A stretch of 39,899 nucleotides of DNA from Bryobacterales bacterium (GTDB taxonomy: Bacteria; Acidobacteriota; Terriglobia; Bryobacterales; Bryobacteraceae): positions 1 to 39,899 of the forward strand of contig PLDF01000223.1 of assembly GCA_003135055.1 (NCBI GenBank), written 5' to 3'. This document shows positions 33,746 to 39,899 of the stretch, piece by piece. The first letter of the stretch is position 1, and every line of letters begins with the position of its first letter. A model generated the notes under the pieces. That model worked only from the letters and a program-made list of their open reading frames with translations. It ran no database searches and was not told where the DNA came from. A program made the position numbers and the translations under genes.

Positions 33746-36700
33746 TCACGCGAGCGGCGCCGTACAGTTTTGCGCGGTCGCCCGGGCGGCGCGCAGGTCT
33801 ACTTTGCCGGTTCCCAGTTGCGGGATCGATTCCACTCGATGCAGGTCTTCGCGCTTTGGCAGCCATAGCCTTGGGAGGTCTGTTTCCGCTAGGCGGCGCC
33901 ACAGTTCGGCGGGCTCCATTTCGGCGTGGACGTAAAGCGCCACCAGGCGCTCGCCGCGGCGGTCGTCGGCAATTGAGGTAACGCAGCTTTGCGCGCCAAC
34001 TGCCGCGATGGCTTCTTCCACTTTCAGGTGCGGGACCATTTCGCCAGCGATCTTGCTGAAGCGCGAGAGGCGATCGGTGATGCGGAGGAAGCCATCGTCG
34101 TCGAGTGTGGCGATATCGCCGGTAGAGTACCAGCCGTTGCGGAAGACTTCGGCGGTCCGCTGAGGCTGGCCGAGGTAGCCCATCATGCGGTTCGCGCCCT
34201 TTACCAGCAGCAAGCCCTCGCAGTTGGGCGGCAGCGGCTCAAACGTAACAGGGTCCACGATTTTTGCGGCTACGCCCGGGATGGGATGTCCTACGGCGCC
34301 GCGCTTGAAACCATCGGGCAGGTTCACGGCTATCACCGGAGACATTTCCGTGCAGCCATAGCCTTCCAGGGGCTCGATGCCGAACTTCTCGCGGAAGGCA
34401 TCGGCGACAGGCTCGCGGAGCTTTTCGGCGCCTACCAGGACGTAGCGGACCGTGGAGAACTCTTCGCGAGAACACTTGCGCACGTAGGCGGAACAGAAAG
34501 TGGGAGTGGAAAGGAGCAGCGTGCCGCGATACCTGGCGACCATTCCGCCGAGGCCCTTCGCGTCCATGGGATTGGCATGATAGACCGCGCCACAACCGGT
34601 TACGAGGGGGAACCAGACGGTGACCGTGTATCCGAACGAGTGGAAGAAGGGCAGTGCGCCCACCACGCGGTCGTGCGACGAGATGCGGAAAACCTGCGCG
34701 ATGGCTTCGATGTTGGCGATGGCGTTGTAGTGCGACACCATCACGCCTTTGGGCTCGCCGGTGCTGCCGCTGGAGAAGATGACGGTGGCGAGGGAATCGG
34801 GGCCGTTGAGCAGATGCGTGTCCGACGAAGACCGCTCGCTTACGGTCGCGGCTCCGATCAGGGTTGGGTGAGTGGATGCGCGGCTGAGGAACGCAACGGG
34901 AGCGAAACGCGCGGCCAGAAACGCGCGAGCTTTGGCCATGCCGCCGGCGCCGGCGAAGACGTCTTCGACGAATGCGGCGCGGCAGGGGGTGGCGCTTTGG
35001 CCTGGCTCTGCGCCTTGGCACGGGACCTCGATCTTCGCCTTGGCGAGGAACGCGCGAGAGGTGACTACGGTGCGGATGCCGCACTGCGCTACGGCCGATT
35101 CCATGGCTTCCCGGCCCGCGGTGTAGTTGATGTTGACGGGCACGTGTCCGGCGAGGGTGATGCCGAAGTTCACCAGGGCTCCGGCGACGCTGGGCGGGAG
35201 CAGTACGCCGATCATTTCCTGGCTGGCGCATTCGCGGCGCAGCCAATGCGAAATCAGCGTGGCTCCGGTGAGCGCGCCGCCGCGGGTGAGCTCGCGTCCG
35301 GTGGAATCGGCCATGGCGAAGCGGTTCCAGTGGCGGCGGGCGTTGCGGATGGCGCGGCGGTCGAGGCGGTCGCGGTTGGTTTTGCGCAGCCCGGCAGCTT
35401 CGCTGGAAAGTTCCTGGATGGCTTGGCGGACTTCATGCGCGGGGGTGTTCGCAGACATGGGCGCGCCGAACGATACCGTCACCGGGTACGGAATACGCTT
35501 GGGCAATTTCCAAAAATATTTGCCGCGCTCAAAGCTGAAGATGCTGCCCCACACGCGGTCGAGATGCACGGGGATGATGGGAACGTCCACGTCCCCGGCA
35601 ATTTTTTCGAGGCCGCGCTTGAACGGGCCCATGTTGCCGGTGAGCGTGAGCGCGCCTTCGGCAAAGATGCACACGGCGTGACCCGCGGCCAACTGGGTGC
35701 GCGCGGAGCGGATGGATTCCACGATGCCGCGCCGGCTGCCCGGGTCGACCGGGATCGCATTCATGCGGCGCAGGAACGGGCGAAGCGCGGGCATCTCGTA
35801 GTAGCTCTTTAACACCATGAAGCGGATGAAGCGCTGCACGCAGGCGCCGATGAGGAAGCCATCGACATACGATACGTGATTCGAAACCAGCAGCGCGGCG
35901 CCGCGCGCGGGCACGTTTTCGGCGCCTACTATGCGGATGCGGAAGAAAGTGTGGGTGAGCGCCCAAAGAACGAAGCGGACCAGGAACACGTCGACGGCGG
36001 TGGCGATGTATACGGTGACCGCGAGCGTGACGAAGCCGAAGATCAGGATGATGCGGTCGGGGCCGATGTGCAGGCGGTCGTGCATGACCCAGAGCAAAGC
36101 CGAGGCCAGCAGCAAGCCGATGGTGTTGTAGAAGTTATTGGTGGCGATGAGGCGGCCTTTTTCGCGATCGCCGGCGCGCTCTTGCAGGAACGCATTCAGC
36201 GGCACGATGAAGAGGCCCGCGGCCAGGCCGAGCAGCGAGAGCATCACCATGGAACCGGCGTAGGAGCCGCGCGCGAGAAAGAGCCCGATGCTGAAAACGC
36301 CCATGAGGACCGACCCGAGCGGCACGAGGCCGAGCTCGACCTTGTCGCCCGAGAGACGGCCGGCGAGCAGGCTGCCAGCGCCGATGCCCACGGCGAGGCA
36401 GGTGGCCAGGAGGCCGATATGCAGGTCGTCGGCGTGGAGCGTTTCGCTGCCGAAGAGCAGGAGGTCCATTTGCAGCAAGAAGCCCAGGAACCAGAAATAG
36501 GAAATGCCGAGTACGGTGAGCCAGAGGGCGCGGTCGCGGCGCAAGTGGCGCGTGCCGGCGGCGACTTCAGCGAAGGGATTCCAGCGGAACGGCTGGTCCG
36601 ACCCGGCGGCGGGCACGCGCGGGATGCGCAGGCTGGTGGCGAAGCCGACGACGGCTACGGCGAGCATGGCCGCGCCCAGCCTCCAGAGATGGGCGGTCCA

Positions 36701-37210
36701 CGCAGTGAAGAGGAGCGAGCCGATGGACGTGCCTACGACGATGGCGACGAAGGTGGTCATTTCGAGCAGCGCGTTGGCGCGGGAAAGGTCGCGGCCTGGG
36801 AGCATTTCGGGAACCAGGCCGTATTTGGCGGGGCTGAATACGGTCGAGTGCAGAGCCATCAGGAACAGCACGAAGAGCATCCATTCGATGCGGGTGGTGA
36901 AGAACGCGGCGAGACCGGCGGCCATGGCGAAGATCTCGAAGATCTTGACGCCGACGAGGACTTTGCGCTTGCTGACGGCGTCGGCGAGGTGGCCGGAGTA
37001 GCCCGAGAAGAGCAGAAACGGGACGACGAAAACGGCGCCGGCGAGCGACAAATAGAAGCCGCTCGCGGTGGAATCGGCCGCGATGTGGATGGCGCGCATG
37101 GAGACGGCGATTTTGTAGATGTTGTCGTTGAGCGCGCCGAGGAATTGCGTCCAGAGGAACGCTTGGAAGCCGCCGTTTTTGAGCAAGGGCTTGAAACCGG
37201 TGTTCGTCAT
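33746..37210 (-). CDS. aas: MFS lysophospholipid transporter/PlsC/acyl-ACP synthetase fusion (LplT-Aas type)
   Basis: This 1154-residue protein has three parts. Residues 1 to about 415 form a 12-helix major-facilitator domain like LplT (LWTQFLGALNDNIYKIAVSM, and HSTVFSPAKYGLVPEML). Next is a PlsC acyltransferase with the HX4D site NHVSYVDG (H445, D450) and FAEGAL near 516. Last is an adenylate-forming ligase with the P-loop SSGSTGEPKGV (about 810-822), YGCTEMSP near 950 and WYSTGDIATLDDDGF. In enterobacteria LplT flips lysophosphatidylethanolamine inward and Aas re-acylates it, so the fusion probably recycles lysophospholipids in the inner membrane. About residues 786-793 are encoded by a REP-like repeat. 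No strong Shine-Dalgarno precedes ATG 37210. Confidence 0.93.
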   Translation of the reverse strand: MTNTGFKPLLKNGGFQAFLWTQFLGALNDNIYKIAVSMRAIHIAADSTASGFYLSLAGAVFVVPFLLFSGYSGHLADAVSKRKVLVGVKIFEIFAMAAGLAAFFTTRIEWMLFVLFLMALHSTVFSPAKYGLVPEMLPGRDLSRANALLEMTTFVAIVVGTSIGSLLFTAWTAHLWRLGAAMLAVAVVGFATSLRIPRVPAAGSDQPFRWNPFAEVAAGTRHLRRDRALWLTVLGISYFWFLGFLLQMDLLLFGSETLHADDLHIGLLATCLAVGIGAGSLLAGRLSGDKVELGLVPLGSVLMGVFSIGLFLARGSYAGSMVMLSLLGLAAGLFIVPLNAFLQERAGDREKGRLIATNNFYNTIGLLLASALLWVMHDRLHIGPDRIILIFGFVTLAVTVYIATAVDVFLVRFVLWALTHTFFRIRIVGAENVPARGAALLVSNHVSYVDGFLIGACVQRFIRFMVLKSYYEMPALRPFLRRMNAIPVDPGSRRGIVESIRSARTQLAAGHAVCIFAEGALTLTGNMGPFKRGLEKIAGDVDVPIIPVHLDRVWGSIFSFERGKYFWKLPKRIPYPVTVSFGAPMSANTPAHEVRQAIQELSSEAAGLRKTNRDRLDRRAIRNARRHWNRFAMADSTGRELTRGGALTGATLISHWLRRECASQEMIGVLLPPSVAGALVNFGITLAGHVPVNINYTAGREAMESAVAQCGIRTVVTSRAFLAKAKIEVPCQGAEPGQSATPCRAAFVEDVFAGAGGMAKARAFLAARFAPVAFLSRASTHPTLIGAATVSERSSSDTHLLNGPDSLATVIFSSGSTGEPKGVMVSHYNAIANIEAIAQVFRISSHDRVVGALPFFHSFGYTVTVWFPLVTGCGAVYHANPMDAKGLGGMVARYRGTLLLSTPTFCSAYVRKCSREEFSTVRYVLVGAEKLREPVADAFREKFGIEPLEGYGCTEMSPVIAVNLPDGFKRGAVGHPIPGVAAKIVDPVTFEPLPPNCEGLLLVKGANRMMGYLGQPQRTAEVFRNGWYSTGDIATLDDDGFLRITDRLSRFSKIAGEMVPHLKVEEAIAAVGAQSCVTSIADDRRGERLVALYVHAEMEPAELWRRLAETDLPRLWLPKREDLHRVESIPQLGTGKVDLRAARATAQNCTAPLA
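34832..34856. repeat. REP-like element, copy 2, inside the aas coding region
   Basis: The same core as at 33682-33697 is found here, in frame, encoding GAATVSERS of the ligase domain. It sits in a variable stretch just ahead of the ATP-binding loop, so it looks like a tolerated in-frame insertion. Confidence 0.55.
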
Positions 37211-37574
37211 GTCAGGAAAGAAAGCACGGGCGGGGCCATTGGCGTAACTGTTGGCGAATCAATGGATGGACGGGGCGTATTGAGGTGTGGTAGTACGTTT
37301 CTTGAATGGCGTGGTACATAAAATGGATAGCTGTAGTGGCAGGGCATAGGCCCGACCCATGGACAGCCCGTAAAAGGGCGACGGCATGGCTCCACGATGA
37401 ACGCCCATAGGGCGACAGGCCGGGAGCCGGCCGGGAGCCTGTCCCACTTGCGGATGGGCAACGGACGGTTGATCGGGAAAGTGGCGGGCGGCTGAGGCGG
37501 CGGCGTCCGGTGAGCGTAGATCCCCGTTTGGCCGAACTGCTTGCAGGAGAATCAGGAAGTTCTCGCGCGATTCG
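37211..37574 (+). other. Intergenic region without a recognisable gene
   Basis: This is the space upstream of the minus-strand fusion gene and downstream of an integrase remnant. The open frames here look like chance frames, and I see no clear promoter. Confidence 0.35.
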
Positions 37575-38345
37575 TCATTCACAACGATACATTTGGCGCA
37601 CAGGCCGTGACAATAAGAGTTGCAACCTCTGTTTCCGGGACGCCCTTTTCGAGTAAAATTCCGACGAAGGTATGCCTGAATCTGTGGGGCGTTGGAGGTT
37701 CGGCGAACGGGCTTGCAAGTTTGAGACCTTCCTGAGATTCTCCCTCCATCTCTCCGACATGGCACGCATATTGGTTGCCTCCCCGCTTCGGAAGATTAAC
37801 GCGCCGAATTTCTTTTCGCGGCCGCGAAGGCGATTTACCAGCCAATCGGGAATCCACGTATAAAGTTCCTTCTTGGTTTTGTGCATGCGGAAAGGGTCAT
37901 TCCCGTTAAGGCGTTCAGCGATGTTGAAAGCCGAGACATCGGAAATTCGTAGCCCGTGCAGATGGAAAGGTAATGAAATCCTTTGCATCCTCGCCGCTCC
38001 ATGGGCGGTGGCCAGGTCCGGGCTTCGTAGGGGCGCCTATCGTATCGCAAGCCGCATAGCTGCGCTCAAGCTCAGGATCGGTGAACGGCGTTTTATTCGC
38101 CGGAATGCTCGATCCCCCCGGTGCTTTAAGGTCGCGGGTGATGTCCTTTGCAATCCATTCCCGGTTGATGCAGAATCTTACGAAAGACTTCAGACGTTCT
38201 AGCTTCTTTGCCTTGGCCCTCTTGCCGTCTTGCCAGCTTGCATAGAAACGATCCATGTCGGTGATCGTGAGCTGATCGATCATGGCGTATCCACGGGAGT
38301 GGCAATAGGCGGTGGCGGCGGTAGGGCAAGCATGAGAATCCTTTA
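37575..38345 (-). pseudogene. Tyrosine recombinase remnant next to tRNA-Leu
   Basis: The integrase is readable over four frame segments. From about 38283 it gives DMDRFYASWQDGKRAKAKKLERLKSFVRFC and a proline-rich linker; then FHYLSICTG; then GLRISDVSAFNIAERLNGND (catalytic Arg I in GLRISD) and KKELYTWIPDWLVNRL; and last FAEPPTPHRFRHTFVGILLEKGVP (the HxxR box). Shifts lie near 37990, 37960 and 37740. The C-terminus with the second His and nucleophilic Tyr is missing, and the N-terminal arm-binding part is also gone. It starts about 65 bases past the 3' end of the tRNA gene, the usual place for an island integrase, so it marks an old insertion event. Confidence 0.85.
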
Positions 38346-38410
38346 AATCCTGCTTGGCCCATTCTGCACCAGATTTTGGCCCGGAAAGGCAAGTGCTTTA
38401 GGTTGAGGCG

Positions 38411-38496
38411 TGCTGGAGGTGGGGGTCGAACCCACATGCTCAGTGAAGAGCGCGGGATTTTGAGTCCCGTGCGTCTGCCAGTTCCGCCACTCCAGC
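38411..38496 (-). tRNA. tRNA-Leu (anticodon CAA)
   Basis: Read on the minus strand, the acceptor stem GCTGGAG pairs with CTCCAGC, followed by discriminator A. The anticodon stem CGGGA/TCCCG encloses the loop CTCAAAA with anticodon CAA. A long variable arm, as expected for Leu, and a T arm GTGGG-TTCGACC-CCCAC are present. CCA is not encoded. Confidence 0.95.
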
Positions 38497-38575
38497 AAGT
38501 GTCTGACTCATTTGAGTTTACCCCAGAATTGCGCTTCCCGCACTGTAATGGTTCTTGTAATGGTTCGCGCCGCGA

Positions 38576-38923
38576 TCACTTGACCCTCCGTAGCGGCGCT
38601 GCCCGCTCCTGCTTGCGCTGCTTCGCGTATTCTTCGAGGCGTTCGCCAGCGCCTCGAACATCGGCCTCGTCGATGATGTTGTAACGGTCAAAAACGCTCC
38701 GCGTGAGGTGGCCGGTAATGTCCATAGCTACCTTGTCTTGCACGCCGGCTCGCTTCATGTTGCGCACCGCGCTCCGGCGCAGGTCGTGGAACAATAGCTC
38801 AGGCAGACCGGCGCGTTCGCATGCTTCCTGCCATCCGTTGAGATGATTATCCACCGGGTGGTTGCGCGCGCCGTGGAAGACCCAGACACAATCCGCCGGG
38901 CACGTCGCGCGCTGGTGCTCCAA
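38576..38923 (-). pseudogene. Tyrosine recombinase C-terminal half
   Basis: This 115-residue frame carries the end of an integrase: FHDLRRSAVRNMKRAG (catalytic His and Arg), MDITGHLTRSVFDRYNII (second His and the nucleophilic Tyr). The N-terminal arm- and core-binding domains and the first catalytic Arg are absent; the frame has a stop just upstream near 38950, where the neighbouring unrecognised gene takes over in another frame. It lies on the 5' side of the tRNA-Leu gene, opposite to the other integrase remnant, and belongs to a different integrase subgroup. A start at or after 38923 would give an inactive fragment. Confidence 0.8.
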
Positions 38924-39899
38924 CCAGCGTGATCGAGCAAACGCCGAAGGTCATCCCGGACCCGGTGGAACGCTTGAGTCAGAATCTCTATCTCTTCGGC
39001 GTCATGATCGCCTGAGAGGGCCAGGCGGGCACACCCGGCTCGCCACGCCTCGGTCACTTGTCCCAAGAGATTTACCGTTTCGTCCTCGAAAACCTGCGTC
39101 GCTTCATCACCGCGAAGCCCCCGGTGAATGGCGTAGTTCGCCTGGAGCACTGCAAGATCGTAGGATAAGCCGACTGTGGCGCAAGTCAGCTTCTCGCGCC
39201 GGCCCGCCCATGCTGACCCCCTTCGGTCCAGACGCTCCCAGTGCCCAACCTCGAAGTGATATCCCTTCCAGACATGAGCCTTCCAGTAACCCAACTCCAT
39301 CAGCGGGTCCGAAAGGGATTCGTGGGGATGGTCATATAACCCGTCGCCGAACGGGTAACGATCCCGCCGTAGTCTAGTCTCTCTACGCCGGATAGCAGAA
39401 AATCCCTCCGTTTGATCCGACGACTCGCGAAAACGGCGCTCCAGATCCACGAACTTTCGTTCGGAATCGGCATTCCCATCTTCGTGAAAGCGAGTGCTGA
39501 GTTCAGCACAGCATTCCGCCGATGCTTCTGAAACCTGGCGGACGCGCCAATACGCACGTGCGTACGGAGTCTTGCGTTCCCAGTGGAACCTGTGCAAAAT
39601 ATTCAGCCAGGCATCAACGGCCTCGTCGCGATTAGTGAATTTCTGCCCCAAAGCGACAACTGCCCGTCTCGCCAGACGGTTGAACGGTTCACGCCGCTTT
39701 TTTAGAGTGTCGCCATCGCCGGTGAGACTCCATTCGGAATCATAAGTCTCGCCGGTCGATTGGCCGGATTGATTCGATAAACCATCGAACGTGAAGTCGC
39801 CGGCTGGTTGGCGTGGTATCGCTTCCTCTCCGGCCGCTGCTTGAGCCTGTGGACTCCGGTTGTCGCCACCAGCGTAGGTCGTGAGCTTTCGGTAAGCCT
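38755..39899 (-). CDS. Unrecognised protein, 5' end outside the window
   Basis: The frame is open from the right edge of the window to 38755, about 380 codons; the TTG at 39651 is not a needed start because protein-like sequence continues upstream. It is charged and mainly helical, with WERKTPYARAYWRVRQVSEAS, RKFVDLERRFRESSDQTEGF, LGYWKAHVWKGYHFEVGHWERLDRRG and DAEEIEILTQAFHRVRDDLRRLLDHAG. I recognise no family. After about 38935 the sequence in this frame becomes a shadow of the integrase frame, so the natural 3' end was probably lost in a deletion. Its place beside integrase remnants suggests it belongs to the mobile island rather than the core genome. Confidence 0.5.
   Translation of the reverse strand, partial: AYRKLTTYAGGDNRSPQAQAAAGEEAIPRQPAGDFTFDGLSNQSGQSTGETYDSEWSLTGDGDTLKKRREPFNRLARRAVVALGQKFTNRDEAVDAWLNILHRFHWERKTPYARAYWRVRQVSEASAECCAELSTRFHEDGNADSERKFVDLERRFRESSDQTEGFSAIRRRETRLRRDRYPFGDGLYDHPHESLSDPLMELGYWKAHVWKGYHFEVGHWERLDRRGSAWAGRREKLTCATVGLSYDLAVLQANYAIHRGLRGDEATQVFEDETVNLLGQVTEAWRAGCARLALSGDHDAEEIEILTQAFHRVRDDLRRLLDHAGWSTSARRARRIVSGSSTARATTRWIIISTDGRKHANAPVCLSYCSTTCAGARCAT

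Noticed and set aside
33989..37321. Two long plus-strand open frames (607 and 481 codons) opposite the MFS-PlsC-Aas gene
   Set aside because: Both are Asp/Glu/Gly/Arg-rich antisense shadows; the minus strand has all expected domain motifs in one frame.
38411..38496. attL/attR repeat of the tRNA-Leu 3' end within the window
   Set aside because: By eye I found no second copy of the T-arm and acceptor sequence; a genome-wide search would be needed.
1..39899. CRISPR array or intact insertion sequence
   Set aside because: I saw no regularly spaced direct repeats and no transposase-like protein; the repeats found are duplicated genes, hairpins and short REP-like elements.

Overview
The window looks like a piece of an Acidobacteria chromosome, most like the Bryobacterales/'Solibacter' group. 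The clues are high GC, very large Oar-like TonB-dependent receptors with an N-terminal carboxypeptidase-regulatory-like domain, an MFS-PlsC-acyl-CoA-ligase fusion, and many decayed genes. The taxonomic call is inferred from gene style only, since no rRNA is present.

Layout. 1-2.5 kb: an ECF sigma factor (-), an alcohol dehydrogenase relic that abuts an integrase relic on the other strand, and a Crp/Fnr regulator with a one-base frameshift in an A7 run. 2.8-5.2 kb: a large exported di-heme cytochrome c peroxidase-like protein. 5.4-8.6 kb: a gene graveyard with remnants of a beta-propeller lactonase, an NmrA-like protein, two TetR regulators and an Mrr-like restriction endonuclease. 8.9-16.6 kb, all minus strand: a GH79-like lipoprotein with a frameshift, then a run of small redox/detoxification genes (double-CDGSH Fe-S protein, NmrA-like oxidoreductase, YgiD-type extradiol dioxygenase, SnoaL-like protein, carboxymuconolactone-decarboxylase-like protein, lipocalin-like protein), a broken SDR, an unrecognised protein with repeated TYG motifs and a truncated FMN reductase. 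16.8-18.4 kb: an NDH-2 C-terminal relic and an exported nucleoside hydrolase.

18.6-19.2 kb: a Phd/VapC-type toxin-antitoxin pair with an inverted-repeat operator. 19.25-22.36 kb: a tightly overlapping three-gene operon made of a TIGR00300 (LOR/SDH, ornithine-cyclodeaminase-type) protein, QueF and a coiled-coil SAM methyltransferase. 22.8-32.3 kb: three tandem copies of an Oar-like TonB receptor. The first is reduced to its two ends and frameshifted; the other two are full length, and each has the same consensus sigma-70 promoter, leader and downstream hairpin. 32.8-33.2 kb: a small exported Gly/Tyr/Pro-rich protein. 33.7-37.2 kb: the LplT-PlsC-Aas fusion. 37.6-39.9 kb: an integration hot spot, with a tRNA-Leu(CAA) gene flanked by two broken tyrosine recombinases and an unrecognised gene that runs off the window edge.

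The genes most likely to act together are the CDGSH-to-lipocalin minus-strand run (redox/xenobiotic handling), the TIGR00300-QueF-methyltransferase operon, and the TonB receptor pair (uptake of large substrates). I found no CRISPR array, no rRNA and no intact transposase. No clearly new multi-gene system is proven. The best leads are the TIGR00300-QueF-methyltransferase coupling, the TYG-repeat protein and the duplicated receptor units.
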